64,000 nt of DNA from Bog-113 sp965226755 (GTDB lineage: Bacteria > Acidobacteriota > Terriglobia > Bryobacterales > Bryobacteraceae), in contig CBDDDT010000006.1 of the NCBI GenBank assembly GCA_965226755.1, forward strand, positions 62,001-126,000. The letters run 5' to 3'. The first letter of the stretch is position 1; each line of letters opens with the position of its first letter. The translations under genes and the position numbers were made by a program. Below the pieces are notes generated by a model. It was not told the DNA's origin, did no database searches, and was given only the letters and a program-made list of their open reading frames with translations. Positions 17,798-25,380 of this stretch are shown here, in pieces.

Positions 17798-18784
17798 TCA
17801 TCCCGCGGCTTCTTTGCGGACCATTACTGACTGGGCCGGGCGGTCCATTTGTACTCCCCATTCCGTCTGGATACCATTGCGCTTCAGTACAGAAAATACC
17901 CGGCCCGGCTCTCCGAGGTCACTCCACCCGAGACCGGCGGCCAGCAGTACGGCGAGGTGTTCTGGCTGAACGGACAGTACGTCCTGAGAAAAGCCGCTCA
18001 AGCGAATACTTGAGTAGAGTTCGCGCAGCGCCGTCATTTCAGATACGTCAGACATCATTGACTGTTTAGATTCGAACGCTTGAATCAGATCGGGAAGAGC
18101 GTTCCGGAACAGCTTCAAGAAGGCGCCGATATGACCAACCATAACGAAGCTGCTCCACAGACATCCACGCGCCATCAGTGCTGAAGCGAGGACCGGGTTT
18201 GGTTTCTCCCAAAACCGGGTCACAGGAAATACGGAGTCGACCGAAGGAACATCCGATTGCACGCCGGGTTCGATCCAGCCGTAGTCCACCTCTGCGGTCT
18301 CCGGCGGAATTCCTAGGAGAATGACTTTCCCGGGCATCAGTGAGGCGGCCGCAAAAGCCGAATTCATGTGCGCCATAAAGGCCGTGTCATCGGAAAAATG
18401 ATGATCCGACGGGAAGAATGCAACAACTGCATCGAAATCCATGTCGCGGATGCGGAGCAAACTGTAGAGGATGGCCGGGGCCGTACCTTGATTGCAAGGC
18501 TGAACCACCAGTCGTGACGACGGGATGCCCTTTACTTCGTCTGCATAGAAACTCTTGTGCGTCTCTGTCAACAACAGCAAAGTCTGCCGAGGGGTTATCA
18601 ATTGCGAGATTCGGCGCCGGGTACGCTCGAGAAGCGTCTCGCCATCCATCAAGGCACAAAACTGCTTGGGTCGATCGTCGCCGGAGATTTTTCGCGTCAA
18701 GGGCAGCAGCCGCGTTCCGTCGCCCCCGGCTAGAATCACCCCCCAGTAGCCACCTCGCCTGCTCCCTATCATTTGGCTTTGCAT
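17798..18784 (-). CDS. Mannose-1-phosphate guanylyltransferase-like nucleotidyltransferase
   Basis: A 328-aa sugar-nucleotide transferase. The pyrophosphorylase signature is near the N-terminus (WGVILAGGDGTRLLPLTRKI), followed by DDRPKQFCALMDGETLLERT, as in GDP-mannose pyrophosphorylases. FPSDHHFSDD and GWIEPGVQ match the sugar-binding region, and FWEKPN is conserved. It lacks a C-terminal isomerase (cupin) domain, so it is the short form. It should make GDP-mannose from mannose-1-phosphate and GTP for glycan synthesis. It is monocistronic and unrelated to the cluster downstream. Confidence 0.82.
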   Translation of the reverse strand: MQSQMIGSRRGGYWGVILAGGDGTRLLPLTRKISGDDRPKQFCALMDGETLLERTRRRISQLITPRQTLLLLTETHKSFYADEVKGIPSSRLVVQPCNQGTAPAILYSLLRIRDMDFDAVVAFFPSDHHFSDDTAFMAHMNSAFAAASLMPGKVILLGIPPETAEVDYGWIEPGVQSDVPSVDSVFPVTRFWEKPNPVLASALMARGCLWSSFVMVGHIGAFLKLFRNALPDLIQAFESKQSMMSDVSEMTALRELYSSIRLSGFSQDVLSVQPEHLAVLLAAGLGWSDLGEPGRVFSVLKRNGIQTEWGVQMDRPAQSVMVRKEAAG

Positions 18785-18933
18785 AAACTCTCATTTGACG
18801 ATATCTCAGGGCTCGTCAAAATGTCGTCAAAAAAGCGATTGACAGTTTCGGACCGTTGTATGTGTGACCGATCTTGACTATTTCTGCCCCATGCTAAAGG
18901 TGTTTCGCGACGAGCGACACGAATGGTGAAGAA

Positions 18934-19677
18934 TTGAACAAATTACGTGCCCCGTTTATCTCGTGGTGGGTGATGCACCTCCCGGCGAGGTTCCGCGCGG
19001 ACGTTCGACCTGTTTTTGATTTACTTCAAAATCGCCTTCCAGTACACTTTCGATCGCGGTACCGTTGCCCTGGCAGGCATTCAAGCACTGATGCGGAATG
19101 CGAACTCAGTGATTCACGAGGGGCTACTTTGAAATCGCTTAAGACCCTCATTCGAAAAATGGTGCAGCATTGGCCGTTCTCTTCCGCAGTCTTCTTCGTA
19201 TGCTCCCGGATCGGCCTCGTGGTGGATTTCTATCGTCCTAGCGTGATCGATTCAAAGTCCATCGACATAAACCCTGACAGGGACCGCTTTTCGCTGGTAC
19301 TCGTGAACAAACCGTTTTTCGAGAAGACCGCTTTGCACCGCGACAACGAAGCATCGTATATTCGGGTCGATGACCATCGCTTGTACATGGTTTCGCGGAC
19401 GACTCGTATTCGCGAAGTCGCCGAGTTCGGTGCGCCGGGTGAGCATATTCTCCCAGAGGAAGAAGGCACTGGCATCATTTGGCGGCTGTTCAGCGTTGTT
19501 CGCCTCGCTGAACGCGATGGAGGACTGTATATAGAGGTCGAAGCCATCGGACTGAGCCGGAATATTCCCGGCGTTTTTCGAGCGAAGGCAGGGCCAATCG
19601 TACGACGCGTGTCTAAAGAGTCTTTGGTCACCGCGCTGAAGCAAACCGAAATGGCGGTGCTCGCCATGCGCCATTGA
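18934..19677 (+). pseudogene. Chimeric relic ORF: decayed paralogue head joined to another protein's tail
   Basis: An open frame of 247 codons from a TTG. Its first ~50 codons and the leader around 18870-18950 resemble, at DNA level, the leader and 5' part of the gene at 20055. Both have TTGACTATTTCTG, the same TTGAACAAATTAC start, and then TTCAAAATCGCC and TTTCGATCGCGGTACC-like blocks. The copy here has lost the middle and is out of frame with the parent. From about codon 105 on, it matches the C-terminal part of an unrelated acidobacterial family (SIDINPDRDRFSL, IIWRLFSVVRLAERDGGLYI, then EVEAIGLSRNIPG). It is therefore probably a fused remnant, not a functional gene, although the frame is intact. 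Confidence 0.55.
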
Positions 19678-20054
19678 TTAGGCCGACCATCTTCGCTGCG
19701 CCGTACCCGATGTCAAATTCGAGAGTCTTGCTCAGTCTGTCGCACGGCCGCTGGCAGAGACTGCTACGGCACGAAGTAGGCTTTACGAGAAGGCCAACGT
19801 GCCCGCTTGCGGGGCGCTGGCCCCACTATCAAGTAAAGAGAGATCACCATGGCCACAAACGTCCAAATACTCAGCCGCCCCTGCCGGTCTCGCATTGGTT
19901 TAGAGGCAGCTTCTTATAACGGTACCTCGATGTTAGTCAAGAAAGCGCCGTGACACTTTCGAGAGGGCTGTATACGCGACCGGTATTTTTGACAGCATTT
20001 TGACTATTTCTGGCGCACACTGGGTTTGATGACAATCGACCAGTGTGGTGATAA

Positions 20055-20765
20055 TTGAACAAATTACCTGTCTTGTTAATCACGTGTGGAATGCTCTCCC
20101 CCGAGGCATTCGGTCAGAATCAACAACTGGTCGAACCTCCGCCCGCGGCCCCGCAAGCCGACACCAACAGCAACAGAATCCTGTGGATCATCCCCAACTT
20201 CCGTACAACCGGTGAACTCAGGAACTATCAACCAATCAGCGCGGCGGCGAAATTCAAAATCGCCCGCCAGGACACTTTTGATCGCGGTACGATTGCTCTC
20301 GCGGGCCTATTTGCGGGCGAGGCTCAGCTCGCCAACTCGGACCGTTCCTTCGGTCAGGGCGTCGGCGGGTATGCCCATTACGCCGCAACTTCGTATGCCG
20401 ATTTCGCCGTCGGCAACTATATGACGGAAGCCGTTTTCCCCGTTCTGCTCCATCAGGACCCGCGCTATTTCCGGCGGGGCCACGGTAGTAAGCTGTCCCG
20501 TTTCGGCTACTCAGCCTGTCAGATCTTTCTCACCCACGGCGATTCGGGCCGCACCCAGATCAACTTTTCTGAAATCTTCGGCAACTCAGCCGCGGTCGCC
20601 CTTTCTATGGCGTACTACCCCGACCGCCGCGACGTTTCCGACGGCCTCACCAGCTTCGGCACCCAACTCGCCGTCGATATGGCCAGCAATATTCTCAAGG
20701 AATTCGGACCCGAGATCGGCCACATGTTCTCCCGAAAACACAAAGCCGCCGAACCGCAGCCTTAG
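20055..20765 (+). CDS. Secreted hypothetical protein, TTG start
   Basis: 236 aa from a TTG start (TTGAACAAATTACC). A signal peptide (MNKLPVLLITCGML, cleavage near AFGQ) supports the start. The mature protein has a Pro/Ala-rich segment (VEPPPAAPQADTN), then NRILWIIPNFRTTGE, FDRGTIALAGLFAGEAQLAN, HQDPRYFRRGHG and a C-terminal FGTQLAVDMASNILKEFGPE. Such proteins are found as hypothetical exported proteins in Acidobacteria, and I cannot name a function. A promoter-like TTGACA lies about 65 bases upstream, in a leader shared with the relic ORF at 18934. Confidence 0.65.
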   Translation: MNKLPVLLITCGMLSPEAFGQNQQLVEPPPAAPQADTNSNRILWIIPNFRTTGELRNYQPISAAAKFKIARQDTFDRGTIALAGLFAGEAQLANSDRSFGQGVGGYAHYAATSYADFAVGNYMTEAVFPVLLHQDPRYFRRGHGSKLSRFGYSACQIFLTHGDSGRTQINFSEIFGNSAAVALSMAYYPDRRDVSDGLTSFGTQLAVDMASNILKEFGPEIGHMFSRKHKAAEPQP

Positions 20766-20770
20766 AACAG

Positions 20771-21013
20771 TTGCGTCTTCCGCTACCGCCAATGCTGGTT
20801 TTGATGACGGCTGGCGCACTGGCAGATCGTGGTGATGGGCATGTCACAATTCCATTCGTGCTGTTAACGAGTGTAGTTGCTTGCGTTGCGGCAGACAGCA
20901 TCTGCTTATCGCTAGGACGACGCTGGGGCAGCAGTGAGCCAGGGTCAGCGCGCGATCGTGCGACACGGGGTGGGCATGGTGCTCGATTGCTCATCGAAGA
21001 ACGAGTTCACTAG
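20771..21013 (+). pseudogene. DedA-like membrane protein remnant
   Basis: The frame starting right after the previous gene's stop reads PMLVLMTAGALADRG, then TIPFVLLTSVVACVAADSIC and LSLGRRWG, and HGARLLI. This follows the order in DedA/SNARE-associated proteins: a PxExxLxxAGALA re-entrant segment, an AAxxGDxIWYxLGRRxG helix, and HGARxLLIAKFxPG. About 80 residues remain. The frame breaks at 21013, about 110 bases before the IS630 element, and the rest is not found. The gene therefore appears truncated and inactive. Confidence 0.5.
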
Positions 21014-21120
21014 TGCGCGCGTTGCGAATGCCTTAAACAGGGTTGGAGTGGCCGCAGCTAGCCGAGCGGCTTGGGATCATAATACAGCCCCCGCGCCTAC
21101 GTCGGGGTTATGGGGGCTCC

Positions 21121-22282
21121 TAGTGTGCTTCATAAATAGAGCCGAATGAACAAGTCAGAGCATCTCTACAATAGGAGATTCTCTGATGCGTTTTGCAAGG
21201 CCTGTGGTCCTCGATCCGGAACAGCGCGCGCAGTTGGAACAGCAGGCGCGGGCACGCTCGCTTCCGGCGCGTGTCGTCGAGCGTTCCAGAATCGTGTTGC
21301 TTGCCGCGGAAAACAAGCCTGATCTGGAGATTGCCGCCCTGCTGGGCATATCGCCGAAGAAGGCTGCCCGGTGGAGAAACCGGTTTCTGGATGTAGGCTT
21401 GAAAGGCCTTGAGAAGGACGCCCCGCGTCCGGGCCGGACGCCTTCGATTTCCGCGGCAATGGTGCGACTCGTCATCGAGAAGACCACGCAGAGCAAACCC
21501 GCTCACGCGACCCACTGGTCGACACGAAGTTTGGCGGCGGAGCTCGGCATCAGCGATTCCAGCGTGCTGCGTATCTGGCGGGTGCATGGGCTGAAGCCGC
21601 ATCGGGTCGAGACTTTCAAACTTAGTAACGACCCGGAGTTCGCGGAGAAGCTGGAAGCGATCGTGGGCTTAAACTCTGATCCGCCGGAACACGCGCTGGT
21701 CTTGTGCGTGGATGAAAAGAGTCAGATCCAGGCGCTCGACCGCACTCAACCGGGGCTGCCGATGAAGCGCGGTCGCGGCGAAACGACGACTCACGATTAC
21801 AAGCGCAATGGCACGGCGACGCTGTTTGCGGCGCTGAACACCAGCAACGGCGAGGTGGTGGGCGTCTGCATGGAACGTCATCGTCATCAGGAGTGGCTGA
21901 AGTTTCTGCGCCTGATCGAGCAGGCTACTCTGCCGAATCAGACGCTCCATCTGATTTGCGACAACTACGCGACCCACAAGCACCCGCGGGTGCAACGCTG
22001 GCTTTCGAAACGTCTACGCTTTCACGTGCACTTTACGCCACGAGCGCGTCGTGGCTCAACATGGTCGAGCGGTTCTTCCGCGATCTGACTCAGAATCGAC
22101 TCAAGCGCGGAGTGTTTCGGGATCTCGAAGAACTCATCATGGCTGTTGAAGGCTATATCGACCTGCACAATCAGAACCCCAAGCCATTCATCTGGACCGC
22201 GTCCGCGCGCGACATTCTGCAGCAGGTCACCCGCGCTCGCAAGACCCTCGACAAAGGTCAAAGCGTGTGAAGCACACCACTA
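21121..22282. mobile_element. IS630-family insertion sequence
   Basis: A 1.16-kb element ending in TA on each side, as expected for the TA-target IS630/Tc1 group. The left end begins TAGTGTGCTTCA. The right end read inward begins TAGTGGTGTGCTTCA, so the ends match apart from a 3-base length difference. Between them lies one transposase gene, which is frameshifted. The element interrupts the space after a DedA-like remnant and its right end stops only 14 bases before the 51-bp tRNA-derived repeat. Confidence 0.75.
21186..22270 (+). pseudogene. IS630 transposase with one-base frameshift
   Basis: The ATG at 21186 opens a typical IS630 transposase: an N-terminal helix-turn-helix (AALLGISPKKAARWRNRF), a second HTH region, and the DDE core with VLCVDEKSQIQALDRTQP (first Asp) and LHLICDNYATHKHP (second Asp). 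At about 22036-22040 the frame is lost. The expected HFTPTSASWLNMVERFF is obtained only by moving to the other frame, consistent with loss of one base in ACGCC/ACGAGC. The last part, with the catalytic Glu (SWLNMVERFF), is read in frame two to 22270 (ending KTLDKGQSV). The first frame stops at 22088. Transposition is not expected unless ribosomal frameshifting occurs. Confidence 0.8.
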
Positions 22283-22295
22283 GGTTATTTAAAGA

Positions 22296-22346
22296 ATTGG
22301 TCGGGGCGAGAGGATTCGAACCTCCGGCCTCCTGGTCCCGAACCAG
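22296..22346 (-). repeat. att-like copy of the tRNA-Pro 3' end (distal)
   Basis: Bases 22298-22346 equal the last 49 nucleotides of the tRNA-Pro gene, including the encoded CCA, the T arm and the 3' half of the anticodon stem-loop. Two further matching bases (AT) precede. After 22346 the match ends with ATGACGACG in place of the tRNA. It cannot form a tRNA by itself and is best read as the distal attachment site. Confidence 0.85.
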
Positions 22347-22480
22347 ATGACGACGAGGAATCAGAGAGTTAGCCCTGTTGCTACCGGTTGCGCTCAGTTC
22401 TTACATGTTCTTCATTTCAGAGCAGTTCTGCCTCTTCAACCCGTTGCGCCGCACAATGAGTAGCAACCACTCGCTGCAGG

Positions 22481-22505
22481 GGGTAGCCATAGTATCGGCC
22501 ATAGT
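22481..22505. repeat. 25-bp inverted repeat, left copy
   Basis: This 25-base stretch (begins GGGTAGCCATAGTATC) is the exact reverse complement of 25221-25245. On the opposite strand the unit itself consists of two near-identical 12-mers (ACTATGGCCGAT and ACTATGGCTACC). It lies 8 bases beyond the stop codon of the antitoxin gene. With its partner it frames the whole cargo. Confidence 0.8.
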
Positions 22506-22512
22506 TGTCCGC

Positions 22513-22857
22513 TCATCGTAGGTCTTTCAAAACGTCTTCGACACTCTCCGGATGCTTTGCAATCACGGCCAACAGCACACGTGTCGGGGTATCCGGCCGA
22601 ACGCGTCCCTGTTCCCAGTTCCGGAGCGTGGCGGGCGGAAAGCCGAACTTCAACGCGAACTGCGTCTGGCTCAGGCCCATTCGACGACGGACCTTCGAAA
22701 CGTCAACATCCGGCACTTGCACGTGCGTGACTCGGACCGGAAGCTGTTCGCCTTTCGACCAGGCGAGCGCCTCTTCAAGGCCTTCGATGATTCTTGCGCC
22801 GACCGTAGGAGATTTCTTGGACCCGGATCGGATGGACGGCTTTTTCGGTTGTGTCAT
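22513..22857 (-). CDS. Antitoxin with XRE-type helix-turn-helix (HigA-like)
   Basis: 114 aa. The N-terminal basic segment (MTQPKKPSIRSGSKK) precedes a short dimerisation part (ARIIEGLEEALAWSKGE). A C-terminal HTH follows: DVSKVRRRMGLSQTQFALKF, then GFPPATLRNWEQGRVRPD. This is the usual shape of HigA antitoxins acting with a RelE-fold toxin. The start codon overlaps the toxin stop (ATGA), so the pair is coupled, with the toxin gene first, as in HigBA systems. It should bind the toxin and repress its own promoter. Confidence 0.85.
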   Translation of the reverse strand: MTQPKKPSIRSGSKKSPTVGARIIEGLEEALAWSKGEQLPVRVTHVQVPDVDVSKVRRRMGLSQTQFALKFGFPPATLRNWEQGRVRPDTPTRVLLAVIAKHPESVEDVLKDLR

Positions 22858-23198
22858 TTTGCTCCTCGGCCTCTCGGATAGTCTTGAACGATGGATGGCA
22901 CCAGCTTCGCCATCGCATTCCGCTCGGCCTTGCTGAGATTTGCTTTTTCGTTCTTCCCGTATACGGCGAGCAGGAACACGGGCAGCCGCGCGCTCTGGAA
23001 AAAGTAAATCACCCGAGCACCCCCACGTCTACCGTCGCCCGGCAATGCCCATCTCAGCTTTCTGACGCCGCCGGTCTCAGGAATCACATCGCCGGATTCC
23101 GGATTCGCACCGACGAATTCAACCAACCGCGCTCGATCAGATTCCGGCATCAGGTTCTCGGCGTCCCTCAGAAACCGGACGGTTTCGACGACCGTCAT
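22854..23198 (-). CDS. RelE/HigB-type toxin
   Basis: 114 aa from the ATG at 23198 (MTVVETVRFLRDAENLM). A GTG five codons earlier is possible. The fold is RelE/HigB: a long N-terminal helix (SDRARLVEFVGANP), GGVRKLRWALPGDGRRGGARVI, YFF and LPVFLLAVYGKNEKANLSKAE. The run KNEKANLSKAERNA is typical of the HigB2-like group (family PF06296). It is probably a ribosome-dependent mRNA interferase neutralised by the adjacent HTH protein. As part of the mini-island it may help maintain the element or cause abortive infection. Confidence 0.85.
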   Translation of the reverse strand: MTVVETVRFLRDAENLMPESDRARLVEFVGANPESGDVIPETGGVRKLRWALPGDGRRGGARVIYFFQSARLPVFLLAVYGKNEKANLSKAERNAMAKLVPSIVQDYPRGRGAK

Positions 23199-23223
23199 GG
23201 GCGGGCGCTTCACGCTACCATCA

Positions 23224-23238
23224 TACGCTAAATGCGTA
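23224..23238. promoter_or_regulatory. Candidate operator of the toxin-antitoxin pair
   Basis: A 15-base palindrome, TACGC-TAAAT-GCGTA, lies 25 bases upstream of the toxin ATG and partly next to a TATGAT-like -10 (minus strand, 23220-23225). Its position suits autorepression by the HTH antitoxin. This is inferred from symmetry and place only. Confidence 0.4.
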
Positions 23239-23472
23239 CTACGAATGCGGGCAGCACGTTCTGGTTCAGCCTTGCGGATTTATGACTTGGCGAGCGGCAC
23301 TCTGGGGCTTGCGCCTCGGCGCGTTTGATCCATCCTGACTCCCCGCTAGCTGGGCGCGCCTTGCTACTGCTTCTAACGGTGAGGCATCACTGTTAATTCG
23401 CATAGCAATCCGCGCGGCTTGTGTCGGTAAGCTTCGAGGTCTTCGCGACTATCCGTAAGAAGACGTCGAGAA

Positions 23473-23901
23473 TCATGCGCTCTCCAGAAGACTGAGCGTA
23501 CGTTGATCCGGCACTCCATCAAAGTACTTATCCAGTGCCTTGCTGAATGGGGATGTACCCGGGTTCAGCATGTCAAACAGAGTCATCGAAGATCGAAATT
23601 TGAGCCAGTCGGGGTATCCGAATATATCGACTGCGGACCGGCGTTCTACAAGGTTGACCAGTTCGGTGCAATCAACCAATCTCAGGCCCAAGACAGGATG
23701 CGAGAGATAAGCTTCCGCCTCTGCCCTGCACGAAATCGCGTAGTAATTCGCCGTCCCGCTACTCCCCAGCCCCTTGATCTGCGGAAAAATGAACCACATC
23801 CAATGTCCAGATTTGCGCCCGCTTCTCAATTCGGAACGCACGGCATCCATCCCACCATCCTGAGCTTTGATGAATCTCTCTAGCTCAAAAAGATCCGCCA
23901 T
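23473..23901 (-). CDS. DUF1810-family protein
   Basis: 142 aa covering the entire DUF1810 family: FELERFIKAQDGGMDAVRSE, GRKSGHWMWFIFPQIKGLG, YLSHPVLGLRLVDCTELV and a C-terminal KFRSSMTLFDMLNP. No biochemical role is established for the family to my knowledge. It lies 9 bases after the TIR-macro gene in the same direction, so the two are very likely co-transcribed. This link to a TIR effector is more informative than the family name. It could be a partner, a regulator or an unrelated rider. Confidence 0.8.
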   Translation of the reverse strand: MADLFELERFIKAQDGGMDAVRSELRSGRKSGHWMWFIFPQIKGLGSSGTANYYAISCRAEAEAYLSHPVLGLRLVDCTELVNLVERRSAVDIFGYPDWLKFRSSMTLFDMLNPGTSPFSKALDKYFDGVPDQRTLSLLESA

Positions 23902-23910
23902 AATGTCGTG

Positions 23911-25125
23911 CTATGAATTCCTTCGAGGTTGCGGATGTCTAGGTGCTGCTGCCAACGCTAAGGCGCGACGTACAACGACCGGGTCGACCTCGCAGTCACT
24001 TGTTTGGTCTTTCCTAATAAGGACGATCGTGGCGCTTCTAACTGGTCGCCCGGGCACGTACCTGATTGCTTCGGCAAGGGCCAGCACTAAACTAACGAAT
24101 GCGGTGGCAGAATCCATGCCACCATGCCCGGCGCCAAGTATCGGCATCACGACCTGATTCAGACGCTCATCCGCCAATCGGGTCACCAACTCACACATTC
24201 CCTCGAAGAGGAATGAACTCTTCGCGACGAGGCCTTGACCAGATCGCTGTGTAGCCGTAGACACAAGAGCTATCGGTATGTCTGAGCCAAGGGCATTTTG
24301 AATCAGGAGGGCTCTTCCCGGGCCGAAACTTATTGCGCGCTCATGTTCTCGCTTCTGGCGTTCAGTGCCGGCTCCCAGATTCTTTGCGCACTCGCTCTTA
24401 ATGAGCGAAATGAAATCGTCAGTTCTCCCCGGGAAGACTTTGTTGACATAAGCACCCAGAGCGCTTCGGGGGTCGTAAGCGCATTGGTCATCGAAATATT
24501 CGTTAGAAGGCAGAACAACGACCGTTTGCGCAGGCGCTCGAAAATCTTCGATGCGTCCGGCGGTTGCCATAATCTCACATCCGTTGATAGTGGCCGAAAG
24601 ATTCCCGTCCCTCTCAACCACAAGCTTCGGGTCCAAGCCAAGGAATACACCCTCGGCCGAACTATCGCGCTTACCCAGCGATTGAATCTTTTCGCGGATG
24701 GTCTCACTGGCGGTTGCTACCGCAGCTCTGTGGTTCATGTCAATTCTCGGCCAGTCGTAATGGCTCGTCACGACTCCTGCCAGATCTGTGGGAATTTTTA
24801 AACCGGAACCCGGCTGTTGCAGAATAAAGGTCCGATCGCGTCCGAGTTTCCCCATAAAAAGTCCTAGCTCAAAGATGACGTTGTCGCGCGGGCTTGCTAG
24901 CTCATTAGACCTCGATTGCACGATGTCATCGGGTGTCAGCAGCAGAATAGCGAAATCGAATCGGGACGTCGCTTCCGTGAGGCCCTCGATAAACGTTTGA
25001 CCAAGCCCAAAAACACCTTGATCCCATGTCGTGACCTCTGCGTCGGCTTGTAATGCGGTCTGGACGGCAAGGGCGAACTTTTTGCCCTCGGATGATGATC
25101 CGATAAATACTGCTGGCCGAGCCAA
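23911..25125 (-). CDS. TIR-like (CapTIR) domain fused to Thoeris-ThsA-like macro domain
   Basis: 404 aa from a TTG at 25125 behind a strong GGAGGAG site. Residues 4-150 match TIR-like nucleotide-binding domains (Cap12/CapTIR type): VFIGSSSEGKKFALAVQ at the start, WDQGVF near 35, and SPRDNVIFELGLFMGKLGRD at 78-97, where Glu86 is the likely NAD-cleaving residue. Residues about 165-390 look like the macro domain of type II Thoeris ThsA: VVVLPSNEYFDDQCAYDPRS, LGAYVNKVF, GRALLIQNA and MPILGAGHGGMDSATAF. No transmembrane segment is seen. The predicted roles are NAD+ cleavage by the TIR part and binding of an ADP-ribose-type ligand by the macro part. It is probably an antiphage effector. Domain calls come from recalled family patterns. 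Confidence 0.75.
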   Translation of the reverse strand: MARPAVFIGSSSEGKKFALAVQTALQADAEVTTWDQGVFGLGQTFIEGLTEATSRFDFAILLLTPDDIVQSRSNELASPRDNVIFELGLFMGKLGRDRTFILQQPGSGLKIPTDLAGVVTSHYDWPRIDMNHRAAVATASETIREKIQSLGKRDSSAEGVFLGLDPKLVVERDGNLSATINGCEIMATAGRIEDFRAPAQTVVVLPSNEYFDDQCAYDPRSALGAYVNKVFPGRTDDFISLIKSECAKNLGAGTERQKREHERAISFGPGRALLIQNALGSDIPIALVSTATQRSGQGLVAKSSFLFEGMCELVTRLADERLNQVVMPILGAGHGGMDSATAFVSLVLALAEAIRYVPGRPVRSATIVLIRKDQTSDCEVDPVVVRRALALAAAPRHPQPRRNS

Positions 25126-25220
25126 CGAAGGTTCTCCTCCTAAATCGGTTTATCGATTCTACCGGATCGCCTCTGGCGGTGGCTATGCACCGAATAACCA
25201 GACGAGAATGAAGAGGCCGG

Positions 25221-25245
25221 ACTATGGCCGATACTATGGCTACCC
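25221..25245. repeat. 25-bp inverted repeat, right copy
   Basis: Exact reverse complement of 22481-22505. It lies 96 bases upstream of the TIR-macro start and 134 bases from the right tRNA repeat. Outside the 25 bases neither flank is similar, so the identity is confined to this unit. Confidence 0.8.
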
Positions 25246-25380
25246 GTTGCTTTGCCGCTCGTAGCTATAAACGGCGGAAATAGTTTAAAATGAACCGCTT
25301 GGACGGTAGGCAAACGCCGGAACTCCTGGGCCTCCGCAATTGTGTCCCTAAATGATGTCCGCGTAAGTTATTGAAAAGAT

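Noticed and set aside
19678..20054. Coding region between the chimeric ORF and the next gene
   Set aside because: Only a short unremarkable frame (19674-19919); the later part is the leader and promoter of the 20055 gene. Nothing further seen.
20086..20424. 112-codon alternative frame inside the 20055 gene
   Set aside because: The TTG-started frame has a signal peptide and a coherent product; this one is arginine/serine-rich noise.
21186..22270. Programmed frameshifting in the IS630 transposase
   Set aside because: No A-rich slippery heptamer at the break (ACGCCACGAGCG); a single-base loss explains it better.
22298..22346. Second tRNA-Pro gene
   Set aside because: Only the 3' 49 bases are present; the D arm and 5' acceptor strand are missing, so it is an attachment-site copy.
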